A DNA stretch of 57,052 bases from Hymenochaete sp. R1 (lineage: Eukaryota > Basidiomycota > Agaricomycetes > Hymenochaetales > Hymenochaetaceae): positions 1 through 57,052 of the forward strand of contig JAFREE010000155.1 in assembly GCA_019400425.1 (NCBI GenBank), written 5' to 3'. A program made the translations under genes and the position numbers. Shown piece by piece: positions 34,277-47,281 of this stretch. The notes beneath the pieces are model-generated. The model was given only the letters and a program-made list of their open reading frames with translations, ran no database searches and was not told the origin of the DNA. The stretch's first letter is position 1; each line of letters starts with the position of its first letter.

Positions 34277-36369
34277 ATGGTTGCATGTTCGCCTTCAGCT
34301 TTACTGAATGACATGCGACTTCTGCTCCTTTCCTTGCTCCTGATCTCGTCAGCGGAAGCACTCGCCAAGCAGCCCCAGTGCAAGCTGCAGAAGGCTCAGG
34401 CAGCGTTCATTTCACCCGACAACCCCTTTCCATCGCAAGGGCCTGGGAGGACGAATGGAACGAATGGAAACTCGACTAGTATCCCCAACTCAACGTTTGT
34501 GTATGGTACAAATAAAATTCGAGGGGTTAACCTGTGAGTCAAAGTGCTGAATGTTACAACTACGTGGTGGGTCTGACGTAGTGGCCGTTTTCAACGGTGG
34601 AAATGCGACTTAGAGGAGGCTGGTTCGTTTTGGAGGTGCGTGAGTATCTGGCCTTTGATAGGGATAGCATTCAGTACTGACGTGAAATATCATCAGCCAT
34701 GGATAACTCCCAGTTTCTTCGAGAACACAGGGAATGACAATATCATTGATGAATACACGCTTGGAAGCCTAACAAACGCAAGCTATGCCTCAGGCGCGCT
34801 GGAACAGCATTGGAAAACGTGGATGACGGAAGACGACTTCAAGGAGATAAGGGCTGCGGGTCTCAACCACGTACGGTAAGCAGGCACTATGTCATTTCGG
34901 GGGGGAACTGTTTTCAGACTTTTTTTAGAATACCTCTTGGATATTGGTCTGTACCCATGAACGATTCCGTAGCTCCGTACACGCCAGGAGCATGGCCTTA
35001 CTTCCTCCAGGCTCTGAACTGGGCCAAAGCAAATTCTCTGAACGTCATCGTAGACATCCATGGTGCTCCAGGCTCTCAGAACGGGTACGATAACTCTGGA
35101 CAACGGACCTCAGACCCGACTTGGGCGACAAATTCTACAAATGTAGCACAAACCCTCAATGTTATCCAATTTGTAGCAGAGCAGGCCGGTGGCATGATAG
35201 ACGTATTTGAACTATTGAATGAGGCCGCCGGTTTCCGGGGGAACGACTGGGAGAACGTCATCAGGCAGTTCTGGCAAGACGGGTACGATGCGGTGAGAAA
35301 CACTACTGGATCAGGGATGAAGGTGATGATTGGCGATGCGTTCCTTGGCGTCGACAGTTGGGAGAACTTCCTGACTGCGCCGACGGGTCAGGGTGTTCTG
35401 ATTGATCTTGTGAGCGCTGTATTCTGTATACAAAACCTATAACACCCATTGATAATCATCACTATCTTCTAGCACAGATATCAAATATTCAGCAACGAAG
35501 AGCTGGAGCGGTCAGACGATGAACACTACAACGTAAGTCTGATGACTGTTAGACCGAGCTTCCGGAAACTAAAACGCCTATCAAGTATTCGTGCTCAGAG
35601 ATTCCCGATCTGGTCGACTATCAAAACAATAATCTTTGGACCGTCATTGGAGAGTGGTCAACAGCAAACACTGACTGTGCAAAGTGGCTGAATGGACGGG
35701 TGAGCTTGCTAAACTCCTTGAAGAACGGCAATGGGAGATCCGTTGGCATTGACGGGCTTTCTTTCAGGGTATCGGTGCGCGATGGGATGGTACATATGCA
35801 AGCGGCTCTCCTGCGTTGGGCTCTTGTTCGGGCCTCACGGGTGACTCTGCCAACTTCTCGTCCGAGTTCAAAAGCACCCTGAGAAAGTTGGCTTTTTCCG
35901 CAATTATCTACTTCAAATAGGGTTGCTTATAACTCGTCTCCTTCCGCATCGCTCAGATACTGGGAAGCTCAAGTTGATGTTGGCGAGTCCCTGCAGGGCT
36001 GGGTCTTTTGGACATGGAAGGTAGGCTTAATTTTCTTTTTTTTTGCGCCGTTCGAGCTTCCATTTCATATTTACGGTCGCGTGGCATTCACTACCACATC
36101 CCCGCACTTCACCGTTTGATGAGAAGTTGAATGCTATGCCACTCCATGACTGAAGAGGAGATGATTTACAATCCTAATGCATACTGCTTGATAGTATTGG
36201 TGGTCGTATCTAATTTTGATCTTTTCAAATTCCACAGGCAGAGAACGCGGATGAGTGGAGCTATCAGAAAGGCGTAGAAGGTGGATGGATCCCCACAGAC
36301 ATCACGGAAAGGCTGTATCCCGGGCTATGCAACAACGCAACTGCAAATTCCACTTCAAGTGCTACTTAG
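34277..36369 (+). CDS. EXG1: Exo-beta-1,3-glucanase, glycoside hydrolase family 5
   Basis: 475 residues in nine exons: 34277-34533, 34614-34635, 34697-34875, 34929-35409, 35473-35532, 35586-35699, 35768-35886, 35957-36020 and 36238-36369. The signal peptide is MRLLLLSLLLISSAEALA, preceded by twelve residues if the ATG at 34277 (in a good CCGCCATGG context) is used rather than 34313. The GH5 core is complete: IRGVNLGGWFVLEPWITPS, HVRIPLGYWSV, VIVDIHGAPGSQNG, DVFELLNEAAGF with the acid/base Glu, VLIDLHRYQIF, and WTVIGEWSTANTDCAKWLNG with the nucleophile Glu. It removes glucose from beta-1,3-glucan in the cell wall or extracellular matrix. A 22-nt exon supplies LGGWFVLE. Several N-glycosylation sequons lie in the N-terminal linker. 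Confidence 0.93.
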
Positions 36370-39300
36370 AATCTCTGTACGTCTCACACTTCTGCTCTAT
36401 AACGTCCGGTTTGATAATTTTTTCTTCGATAGATATTTTATTCAGTCACTGATAAACGATACTGTGCAACCCCCATTTTAACTATACTTGCAACCATAGA
36501 CGAGTCGTATCTCTGCACATATATGTATTTGTACCACATTTTGGGACACTGCACGTTCATCTGGTGTGTGAAGCCGCTTTTTTGTAGTTTTGACGTTCTG
36601 GAAAAGCGAACTCAAAGTTTTCTGCCGCTACGGCATTTGTTGTTGATTCTTTCATCTGTTCGCTCACCTTCGGTCAAGAATCTACTTGGCTTACAAAGCT
36701 TTTTTGACTAGCTCAAGAGTATACAAGAATGCCGCTATCTTGTTTTAGGGATCACCGAAACTCTGAACTGACGCAGCTTGTTTCCTTTCTTGATATTGAC
36801 ACGAAAGGTGCGCTTTCTTCTGTGGGGTAATAGCAGCTCAAAGTGTAGGTCCAAACCGCAACCTTCTTGTCCGAAGTACCACATATTTTAGGCCCGGATG
36901 CGAAACCTCCTTCCCCGCGGCCCTCCAAGCAGCATTTATTTAACCCTTCACTCAATCCCGAACGCCACCTTGCCAGGAAAGGTGACAAAAAGAGGGCGAC
37001 GGCGTAGCTGAGAACGTGGCTCATCTTTATCAATGTGCACAACCGTACTCACTCCGTTAAAAACTTTAAGTGCTATGATAGCAAAATCTCAGGTTGAAGT
37101 CGCTTCGAGAGGGTTTGAATCACTCTTATACAGATACTCTCGACGGGTAATCTCAACGGAAACTTGTCAGTGAGCCTCATGCGTGCCTTCTCTTTGATAA
37201 AGCGTATCTCCTAATAATACATGACTTCTTTACTATTCATCAGACCTTCAATCGATTCGCACTCGGAATACTTTGTAGTCCGATGCCGAATAGTGTACCA
37301 CCCTGCTCGAGTCTCCATGCAAGGGTGCAGTTCTCCGCGTCAATACAGAACAGGTTCCAGGTCTCAAGCAACATTCATAGTAAATCATCAATCCAAGATG
37401 CTTCTATTCCAAGGACCATGCTTCTAAAAACAGAACACACCGCGATCATTTGATGCTTAGTGATTTAACACTGAATTGAAGAAAAAGGGATTCGGTGAGG
37501 TCATCCTCCGTTATCTCGGGATTATCCACCTTAGGGCTCAGGATAAAGCGACCGAATGCGGGTAAGTGGGCATTGAGCATCTAAGGTTGAGAGTGGCTGA
37601 TGTCTATTCAAGGACGTCTAACGCCACCGGCGCAACTATGGCGGAGGGTAACTCATAGGTGGAACTGAGCCACACCACGAGCTGAATTACCAACCCGCTC
37701 CGGATTCCGACTTTGTTCTAGTGCGCACTCATGATGGTCCTCGGATTTCGGAGACCTTTGTTCGGCATCTTGTCTTTACTTTTGAATGTTGCGCCTCGAG
37801 GAGCGTGCGTTTTCCCTTCATATTTATTATCCCGCACCATTGCCTTCGAACAGAAAATTGGTCTGGAGTCGAAAGCCTGAAGCCAGAGCTTAATTAAGGG
37901 CTATATTCAACCTGCCCTGGGACTGTTCTCATGCTTTCGGCTCATTCCGCGAAATTACAAGATTGATTCGAGCCATTGCGGAGTTGAGCGGTGAGAAGGT
38001 CGGTATTGTTTTTGTCCTTCTCTGTGGATCTAACTGAGCACGCGCAGTCGGACCTGATGGTAGATCGGAGTGGCTAGGGGAAGAGTATTATGTGCCCCAG
38101 TTTCCAGTTCCGTTGTCTCGTATCCCCAAAACGTCGCATTTGTCCTGAATTAAACAAACACCGAGATGGGCTAGGGAATTGCACGGGTAAGCAAGGCTCT
38201 GGGATAAAGAACAGCAAGAGTTGAAACCCGAAGCAAACGACAATCCACGCAGACGGGCTCAGTGATTTGGCGCCGCGAACTCAATTGACGCACTGGAATA
38301 CGTTATCAGGGCGCAAGCACGAGCACGGATAGGAATGATAGAAGTTGTCGATACCGTTGGCAATCAGCAATGGCCAAATTGCAAATTGCGGGTTCTCGTA
38401 CGGATGGCACTGCTATGCGATGAACTGGGCTATGTGTAAGTTGACCGCGGCGAGGCTCGAATTTGTAGTCGGGTACATGGGTGTGTGCGTGTAGAAGGGG
38501 CCCAAACAAAAAGGTTTCTGCTACTTGGAATTAATGGTTTTGGTTACTACAGCAGAAGGAGTCAGTCGCGGAGTTTGTGCCACACAACGCCTCTCCGCTT
38601 GCACATGAACGCGAGGATATCGAACCATGGAAATAGAAATCATTTACGTTCAAAGATTTCAAGAAGGTCATGCCCAACAGGTAGCATGCGCTGGGACTCA
38701 TGCTCACAGAGAAATCAGTCATTGCCATGGGTGTACGTGGAAAGGTGAGCGCGGATCTGCATAAGCATTGTTTTAGAGAATCACTTATCAGCTAATCTTC
38801 ATTCAGTGCGGGGTTTCTAGGGGCCAATACATCATGCCACTTTCAAGATAGAAATAGGTACCAATCGCGAATACGACACGGAGAGTCGAGTGTTCTCGAC
38901 ATTCTGCAGCTCTCGCTGGTAGGCTATCGGGACTCATGCACTCAGAATATTCAAACCTCTGCAAAAAAAAATAGAAGAAAAAGCTCTGGAAAACCGGCAT
39001 TCCGATCATGCTTAGTCAGGCCTCCTCTAGAAAGCTACACTCGGCTATTGTGGAATCGGGGACGGGAAGGAACGCTGACGAGCGACGAGCAAATGAACAT
39101 TCACCAATATTAATAGACACCGCATCCCTACCTCCGTCGCCGTCTCTTCTTTCCTTATTGCCCGGACGCCGGATGACGGCAGCACCAATTCAATGTGCCT
39201 TCTATCCTAACCAAACATCACATACAGCACCGACAACCCATGGCCACACAAGAAGCACAATGTCAGATCTCACACACAGAGTTTTCGAGCCTATTCTACC

Positions 39301-40826
39301 GCAAGGGCGGAGTCGGCCTTCCCGGGTTTCATGTCTTCCCGTTCCCCATCCACCCCGCTCCTCGAGGGCCTTTCTTCTTCTGGACGAAACGAGCGCGAAG
39401 CACACTGCGCTGTGTGTATGTGGATGTGGCGGAAGGCGTGCCGAGAATCCCGGGATTCTTTTCGCCCAATTCCTCATCCGCGTAACATTAACAGAGAATG
39501 AATGGGCGCCTAACCCAATTTGTAGCGATGTCGGAAAACCTTGTCAGAAGGGCCGTCTTTTTTTCGCTGTAGTCTCGTCGTCCTAGAAAGTCAATTTGTC
39601 GGTTTTGGAGAACCACCAAGCTTGCCAAAAGTCTATGGAGGCATGACAAAACCCTCCTCCCTCAGTCGTAAGGTGACTACAAGGCACTTACAATCCATGA
39701 GAACATAGCTGCGTTGCTTTCACTCAATATTCTGTGCCATTCTCAGAGACGGAAAATGACCTTTCAAGGACGGGATCGATGGAATATACGCAAATCAGAA
39801 AATATTCCTCAACTTAAGTTTAGTGGCCTCCAAACCCGGCTAATTGACTCTTCAGGACGATTTAACCCTAAAGGGAGAAAACTGCCCTACCGTAGAGGTT
39901 TTCTGACATCGCTGTAACGGGACAGATAAATGAAGAGGAAGATTGATAGGATTGTGATTGGGTGATCGATCGAGCTTTGTCTCAGAATCGGGTCTTGTTG
40001 TCTTCGGGTAGTCGGCCTCGATAGGGTATGATGAAATTAGTCAGCTTGCAATATGGCCGCCGCTGATTCTATTTCTCAAACTTTGTACACTTGAAGATAT
40101 CAATGTTTCCAATAAAATTAAGGATAACGAGGAGCCCAGCACGACATAAATTCGACGAGACAAGTTTACTTATTCCACGCTCACAACACATCATCACTTG
40201 ATGCACTGAATGGCATCAGCCATCAACGGCGGGGGGCGAGGAGAAAAATACATGCAATAATTGTCGTACAGACCGCATACATCTAAGGTATCGAACGCCA
40301 GTGATCAACGAGTAGTGACTGGGAGAAGGGGCGAAACAAAGCGAGATAAGAGACTAGTAAAGATCACGAGGAAAGTAGAAGAGAAAGCGTAGAGCGTAGG
40401 AAGAGATCGCAGACAGAAAGAAAGTAAGAGACACGGGTATCATGGCAAATGAAAAGGATACGAAATGAAATCGGAATATCTGGGACTGCATAATTGAGGG
40501 ACACTACGGACGCAAGAAGCGTTTTGTCGCAAGGGGCCCTGCTGTTCATCGGAAGGAAAAATAGGAATAAGAAATGAAAGAACCAAATCGAAGACTAAAC
40601 AGGAATTAGAGAGAAATCCGAAAAGTCATGTCAAAGAGCGTGGGGTGCGCGAACGTAGCAACGGCGGGTGATGGGGATTAAATTATAGACAAGAATGAGC
40701 ACCTATGAAAGATAAGGAGAAGTAGGCAGTCGTAAATTGAACGTTGCGTTCAATCTGGAGAATAGAAAGGACATAAATACGTGGCACAGAATGTGCTGCA
40801 CGATCAAATGCTGATGTGAAAGCTGT
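36370..40826. other. Gene-poor stretch of 4.4 kb
   Basis: The longest non-coding stretch in the window. No domain, RNA gene, or transposon ends were recognised. The best candidate is a separate intronless frame at 39008-39586. The segment directly right of 39900 to 40826 is the 3' side of the RasGAP gene. Confidence 0.4.
39008..39586 (+). CDS. Doubtful open reading frame, 192 codons
   Basis: Starts with ATG and has no intron. The predicted product is rich in Pro, Ser and Arg, has no signal peptide or membrane segment, and overlaps other open frames on both strands, so it may be chance. It is recorded only because it is the longest ATG frame in the 4.4-kb gap. Confidence 0.15.
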   Translation: MLSQASSRKLHSAIVESGTGRNADERRANEHSPILIDTASLPPSPSLLSLLPGRRMTAAPIQCAFYPNQTSHTAPTTHGHTRSTMSDLTHRVFEPILPQGRSRPSRVSCLPVPHPPRSSRAFLLLDETSAKHTALCVCGCGGRRAENPGILFAQFLIRVTLTENEWAPNPICSDVGKPCQKGRLFFAVVSSS

Positions 40827-43487
40827 TCATCGTTTCGCAAACACCTTTTTGAGCAAGCCTAGGACCTTTGGAACGTTTAGTTGAACGTATTCGAGATCCA
40901 AAAGATGTTTGTTGTCTTTTTGCTGTGGTAATAGGAGAGATGAGCGCATACGTAGTGAAAGACAGATGCAAACAGCAAACCTTTTCAAGTAAATCATCAA
41001 TTTTCAAGTCCATCTCCAAAATAGCTTTGTCTCTCCCCTTGTAGTGAAGAGCAATGATAAAAGTGCCCGGAGTCGGCGACGTGATGTTGAAGTAGATGTT
41101 AGGCCGCCTAAAAGATACAAGTTAGCTTGATTTTTATCTCCATCAATAGCTATGGATATACCTATTGTCCGGCACGTTACTCTCAACAATGATGCCTTCC
41201 TTCTCCAGTTGCGCGTGAGTAAACCGATACGGGCCCAGAACCGCAACCTTCGTCGGCTTCTTCTCTTTCCCACCAACAGTCACTACCCCAACGCCTGTTG
41301 TCGCTCCCTTGTCCTTCGTCGCTGTCAGTCGCACGTTCTGCAAATACGCCTTGTATTGTTCAAGCTGCGCTCGCATATAATTGTTGTGATCGCAGATAGT
41401 CTTGAACACTGCATCAAGCGAGCGCATCTCTAGCATGATTTTCTCACGCATGTTGCCTAGGTGAACGAGCTCTGCAGCAACTTCTTCCTCCATGAGCTTG
41501 TATCCGTCTGCCTTTTCCAGGATATGTTGCTCTTCGAGCTCACGTAGCATTTCTTTGACCTTGATTCCGCGACGTACTAGTTGTGCGTCCTTAGATGTCG
41601 CCGCACGCTCAGCGATCTGAGACAGGTTGTACGGTCTCTTATCAGCGTACTGCGGCATAGAACGAATAAGTTGAACAAAGATGGACTTGGCTTCCATGTA
41701 CAGCATGTCACTCGGCGAAACGCTGTCCAAAAGAGCGCTTTGTATATCTTGAATGGGAGTTTCCCATCTGCTGAAAAGAGAAAGTTCGATCGTTCGATTC
41801 TCCTTGCGAGGGACTTGGGAAGGGGCTGGCCCTAATTCATCCGTTAAAATGCGAAGGTGTTGCTTGTCATTTGGAGACTGATATGGTAATTAACGCTTCC
41901 GCCCTGTTTCAAAGGACTGCAGTACTCACGAGCGTATCAATATGCTGCAATAAAAGCGAATGAGTGTTGTACAACTCGTTCAGGGTAATATGTATCGTGA
42001 GATCCTTTTTGGACAATGCCATGTATTGATCCATCTTCAAGGGGCACTTACGTCAGTTGAGTGGGGAGGAAGAGTCAGAACCACTGACCTCGAGTGTGTC
42101 GTAAAAATCCCCAACTTCACAAAGATTATTCAAGAATTGATTGATACGAGCTTTGTTGTTTTCCACGAATGGGTTCAACTGGCTCATGTAGGCTTCTTTC
42201 GCGTATGATGGCTTATTTGCCAAGTTCTGCAACATCTTCGCAATCTAGGACAAACGGTCAATAAGCATTTATCGAACGTGCAGACCGTGCTCCTACCAAA
42301 GTCAAAGTGCGTCTCGGGTGCTTTGCGGGAACTCCTTCGACAAGCATGTATGCTTGCGGGGTGACGATCGCGGGGTTGATGAACCGCAGGAAGAAGAAAC
42401 CACCGATTAAAGAGCAAATGGCATACTCAGTCGCTTCGGGATACTTCCTCTGAGGATAGAGTATGTTAATAAGCTGTGAATCTTACAAGCCGGGCCTCAT
42501 GCGCACCCTAGTCAAGCTCCTAATTTGCTTGCAAATCCATCGTATACCATATGGGACCGTCTCCAAACTGTCGATGATTGTCAAGAGAAAGCTGTTGGCA
42601 ATCTCCATGAGCATAGTCAGACGAGGGGAAATGATGGCTTGTACGTCCGGGTTAGCTGATGCAGCTTCAGGTGCAACACCTCGTGGTAGGTTCTCGGGCA
42701 GACTGCCAGTTTCCTCTTCGATCTGATTGACCATCTGTTCGTAAACTTTGAGGGGGTTGATTTCCAGATTGAGGTCCTTGTGTTCGATAAGGCTATTGAT
42801 ACGTTCGGCAAGCACACTTTTGAGGTAACTTTGACCGGGACCACGGCGTGTGTAAGTTGTCATCATGCGACTGACGGGGGTATTGGCACGCAACAAGGAC
42901 CCAAACTCGGTAGCCGTTTCAAACTGTGCGCTCAAAACTGACTGAAACATCGTCAAGAGAAGATGTTCCTCGCGGCTTTCGTACTGATTTCCGTATAATG
43001 TGAACATGACCGTCTGTAAAAGGGTGTCTATCTCTGAAAGCGAGACGAGGCGACAGAGAGCTGCGATATGCCTCGGCTCGGATTGGAGAAGGAAGAAGAG
43101 GTTAGAGTATTGCTGAATTTTCCGATCATCAGGATAGTGGCCCTCTGTCGGATCGACTTCCTCGAGGTGGCGTTCTACTTCGTTTTGCTATATGTAAGGC
43201 ATATATTTAGCACCGAGACAAGCGAAATTGATGGTGGCAACGCACCTCGTCCAAAGCCATCCTATTCTGGATCAACAAGGCGATTCGCGAATCGAGGTAC
43301 CGAACGTCCCGCTCGAGCACGAAGTTGCGCTTGGACTGTGCTGAGATGCGCGACTTGAGGTCGCGAAGTCGTTTCTGAGCTACGAAGACACAAATGGATC
43401 AGACCTTACATCCACTGTTTGATACGAACAGCATCACAAACCTCGAGCCAGCTCGTCCTGGACCTCCATGTCTTGCTCAGCAGCCAT
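40827..43487 (-). CDS. gap1: Ras GTPase-activating protein (Gap1/Sar1 type)
   Basis: 737 residues, close to the S. pombe Gap1 length, in nine exons: 43487-43442, 43379-43246, 43187-42507, 42449-42297, 42244-42089, 42034-41930, 41877-41162, 41107-40981 and 40922-40827. It opens with a helical leader ([19 protein letters not shown]). The RasGAP domain has the arginine-finger region [13 protein letters not shown], then the signature [17 protein letters not shown] and [12 protein letters not shown]. The C-terminal third is the RasGAP C-terminal (RGC) region: [17 protein letters not shown] through [20 protein letters not shown], ending [11 protein letters not shown]. It should convert Ras-GTP to Ras-GDP at the plasma membrane; in basidiomycetes Ras signalling affects polarity and mating growth. 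No IQ or calponin domain is present, so it is not a full IQGAP. Confidence 0.9.
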
Positions 43488-44405
43488 GCTAAAGAGATGG
43501 GTTACGCTGTACCGGTTGGTGTTCCTGTTGGTAAGTCGCCTGGTGGACATGCTGCCCGGAGAGGTGGGTTGGTCGTAGTAAACGGACATGGTCAATGCTT
43601 ACGCCCAAGCGTTGGGCTTAAAGCTAGTAAAATATGGAACGGACGTCGTGTGCGAAGGAAATGGAGAGATGATGGGCTTCTTTACGGATTGACTTGAACT
43701 TGAATCAGGTGGATAGAAAGACGGGCGCCGCTACAAAAGTGGAAGATACAGATGAAAAGACGAGGAAGCAGGGTGGAAAGGTACGTTCGCGAGCGTGTGT
43801 TGCTGGCGACGGTGGCTGTTGAGAAAGAAGGAGGGAATGAGAATGAGAATGGATGGATGGATGGATGGGAGGAAGATGTTAGAGGTTGCTGTGTCTCGTC
43901 GCTATACGACAAGGCGTGGAATAAAACTGCCTATTTAAGAAATCAGTCATCATGATTATGATATGATCAGCCGTTTGATCTGATCTTTTCTTTTCTTTCC
44001 TTCCTCCACTCACATCGACCTCTCATGCAAGCCGTGTACGGCTACTTTCGTATGGATATATTTACTGGAAATGTGTGGTATGGCAACCGAGCTCGCCCTC
44101 GTCTTGATCAAATCGGGCCTCGAACAGATTCACAAGTTTATATGGTAACATAAAGTTGAAATTTTGGTAAGTGGTCCACACTACGTACTGGGAACAATCT
44201 CCTTCTTTCTTTGCAGAATTCGTTCCGTACGTGTTTATTTTAGTTCCTCTGCTCGTATCTGACAACTACTCAGCGCCTCTACTTTTCTTTGCGTACGCAA
44301 AAAAGGGCGTTTTTTTTAATTCCATGCAGCCGGCCTCATCCCTCTTAAGCCCTTTGATCGGTACCTCAACTTTTATCTTCTCCCTCCACCACCCACGTTC
44401 AAAAC
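43488..44405. promoter_or_regulatory. Divergent intergenic region with GGAT microsatellite
   Basis: 918 bp between the head-to-head RasGAP and orphan genes. It contains a short (GGAT)4.5 tract at 43851-43868. Pyrimidine-rich segments lie just before the orphan start. No RNA gene seen. Confidence 0.45.
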
Positions 44406-45527
44406 ATGGCTGATGGCAGCTCCTCATCGAACCGCCCGGTCAATAATGATCTTTCAAGAGACGTGTTTCTCGGTCAGAAACTAGAAAGATCGACCCAAAT
44501 GAGACCCGTCCCTTCAACGGGGCAAGGCTCAGCGCTGGATCCAAAGAAGGTCCTAAATCCTACAGTGCAGGGAACACTGTCTAATGCAGCATCGGTAGAT
44601 GAAACAGGTGTTTTAAAAGCAGCTTCGTATTATAGGAAGGATTCCATTCCGGCTCTCGACCCTTCTAAGTTCGACGATCCCACTTCCTCACTCGTTGAGA
44701 ACTTGCAAAAGGCTGTGAAATCAGGCCTGATTATTTACGAAAACACCGCCGACAACCGAAAAAATAACTTATACCCTTACCATCTCATTAGGTCAAAGTA
44801 TCTCGTAAATGACCTATCAACTTCTCTCGAGGTACATGTCGAGTCGGTGTCAGTCGCTCTTCATAATATCGAGGGGAAGCTTGTCAATGTGGGGGCGGAT
44901 GCGGTCAATATCAATGCATCACCCGTGCTAAACAGCTTCCGGGCTCTCAAGAAATGCGTCATTGACAAAACTGTTCGGAACGCATCATACAGTTTGGAAG
45001 CGTACCTTCGGGCAGCTATCAAGTCATTCAGGATCGCGGGAGATGTTTGGGGACAAGCGTACTTACCTTTTGTCCAGGTATACGAGAAAGCCTTGGCTTG
45101 TCGAGACTTTTGGCTGTGGCAACTATTACCGGGAGATCAACTCATGTCTCTCTACTCGGAGCTCACCAAGGCGCTGAAGGGAGAGGAAGGAAACGTGCAG
45201 CCCAATAAATCCAAAGTTCGCGATCTTAGTAATGCTATCAACCTTCTGCAGAATGCCATTGATTCACGCACATGCCTGAGCGACGTGCATGGAGTCAGGA
45301 ACAGCTTGGTAGAGGTCTACGAGGTCGAACTTGGAGCTTTGTCGCTAACAGTTCTTGCAGCGGAGGCTGATAAAAGAGAAGCTGAAGGACTAGCTGCTAC
45401 CGTCAAAAGATACGTCGAGGCCGCGAAGAGGAAAGTAGTGGCCCACGGGCTTCGTGTACAACTTCTGCGCGGTCCGCCGGTCCCTCGTATTTCGTCTTCT
45501 GCAGTCGAGGGCCACAGGCATCGTTAG
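44406..45527 (+). CDS. Intronless orphan protein A, helical
   Basis: 373 residues uninterrupted, beginning MADGSSSSNRPVNNDLSRD after AAAC-ATGG, a good start context. The first 80 residues are Ser/Pro-rich and probably disordered. The rest looks alpha-helical, for example LNSFRALKKCVIDKTVRN, AYLRAAIKSFRIAGDVWG and EADKREAEGLAATVKRYVEA. It has no signal peptide, membrane segment or recognised domain, and few cysteines. Lack of introns is unusual here, since most neighbours of this size have three to fourteen. It stands in tandem with another intronless orphan 1.75 kb downstream. Confidence 0.7.
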   Translation: MADGSSSSNRPVNNDLSRDVFLGQKLERSTQMRPVPSTGQGSALDPKKVLNPTVQGTLSNAASVDETGVLKAASYYRKDSIPALDPSKFDDPTSSLVENLQKAVKSGLIIYENTADNRKNNLYPYHLIRSKYLVNDLSTSLEVHVESVSVALHNIEGKLVNVGADAVNINASPVLNSFRALKKCVIDKTVRNASYSLEAYLRAAIKSFRIAGDVWGQAYLPFVQVYEKALACRDFWLWQLLPGDQLMSLYSELTKALKGEEGNVQPNKSKVRDLSNAINLLQNAIDSRTCLSDVHGVRNSLVEVYEVELGALSLTVLAAEADKREAEGLAATVKRYVEAAKRKVVAHGLRVQLLRGPPVPRISSSAVEGHRHR

Positions 45528-47281
45528 CTCCGTATGTCACAATGTTTAAATCTTCATCCGCAGGCTCTAGATAAATGCATCGTGCCAAATTTGATCATCA
45601 TTTTGTCTCACAGATGTGCTTTCTCGAATTAATGGGAAGGGAATTCGACCTTTACACCTCCGTTCACGATAAACCTAAGACCGGAAAAATGGTGTTTCAA
45701 GAAGAAAAGGAGTTAATGTAACGTAAATGTGTTCTGACATTCGCTTACCGCTCGCTTCGCTTCACTAAAGAGAAGCAAAGAGTTATCTTAATGCACAATA
45801 ATAGCTTCACATACGAAGTGCATACCAATATTCGTTAACGAATTTGCCGTCAATATTGCCTTTCCAAAGAGTCTGGGGAATATTCGGCTCGGGGTACACT
45901 CAGAACGAGCAAATGTCTTCCCCCTCTCCTTTCTCTTCTATTCTCGGACATCGCACCAGGTAGCCGGACATCTCCAAAAGTTCTTCCCGCTACGAAAGTT
46001 TCTCGATCACTTTAGACTCGTAGTTGCTTGGATTAGAGGGTGTATCATCCGGCGCTCGTCCCACTAAGTAACAGATCAGGCCAGGAGCCCAAACATGCTC
46101 TTTCCGCAATCCAATCTTTTTGACATTATGGACCTATTCAATTCTCGAGAGGAATCGACGCGGAGTATTCACAGTATGGTCTTAATGGCATAGAAAAGAA
46201 GGAAATCAAGAAGGCGGAGCCTGGGCTCTCAATGTCATTGGAAACGGCTGCTCCTCAGCTACAGGCTCATGGTGTCAACAGAAACAACTATCAGTATTTG
46301 ACTGTGCGGCACCTTTTTTTTAAAAAAAAACGATAAGAGAACCACCGCACCCTTAACGATCACACCAGCTGGCCACATAGAGTGACATACGGCAATGCAC
46401 CTTTGCAGTTAGGCGGATCTAACGGTCCATTAATAACAGCGAAACGTGGGCTCATTGGATACCTCAAGAAAAGTTGTCTGCGCTGACACAGCAAGCCCTA
46501 GCGTCTCGGAACAACTCGAAAGGAACCACAGGCGTGAATTCAGTTCTCAAGGAAGAGGCTGGATATATATGACCTGAGAACGAAGCGGAAAGACTCAGAG
46601 AAAGTCCTTCCCTGACCTTTCCAACTCATAAACCGGACACCGGATCATCTCAACAAATTTGTTCAACACTAGGGTGCCAGTGGCAACTTGAAGAAGGTCG
46701 ATTTATGCGAAAATTACTCAAGATGACCTCGAATGGAACAATTCTTCTGGGTGAAAATGGAAATTGAGCAAACGGAAAGAAAACTGGAAATAATTTGTCT
46801 GCTTGGCCGTCTTCTTGGTTCCCGGATCCGGGTTCTAGAGTTCAGTTCCGAGTCGCTTATAATTTCCATAATACACTTGACCAGCCCTTTTATACTGTTG
46901 GCATATTCTTTAAATAGGGTGCATTCATAATGAACTTGATATTAGAAAAAATGTCTCCTTTCTGTAAAGTAAGCAATGCTCTGCCAGTCGCAACTTGGAG
47001 TGCTTTGTTGTGATTCAGAAAACGGGTCCATGTGTCCTTCCCAGTAATCGTATGCAAGACGTCATAGTCATAAAAGAGGCAATTTGTGAAACCAGAGCAG
47101 GAGGGGGCACTAGTCATAAGAGGAAAAGTCCAATCGGTAAGTATTTTGCAATGTCAAAGGAAGAAGACCGACTCGTAGTACAACAATGTGGCATCTGGCA
47201 GCCCTCCCAACTGTCCCCTCCTCTTAAGCTCTCAAGCACGATCGGCCTTCATCCCACTCCAACAGCCTCCCAGATCCTTCC
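45528..47281. other. Intergenic between the two orphan genes, 1.75 kb
   Basis: AT-richer than average, with a T-run/A-run pair near 46312-46330. The open frames are short, mostly without ATG, and overlap on both strands. No transposon ends, tRNA or snoRNA could be recognised. Confidence 0.45.

Noticed and set aside
39195..39485. Overlapping frames on both strands at 39.2-39.5 kb as small genes
   Set aside because: Most lack ATG starts, they overlap each other, and the composition is Pro/Arg-rich as expected from GC-rich non-coding sequence.
43851..43868. GGAT microsatellite as a regulatory element
   Set aside because: Only 4.5 copies; recorded within the intergenic feature but too short for a separate claim.
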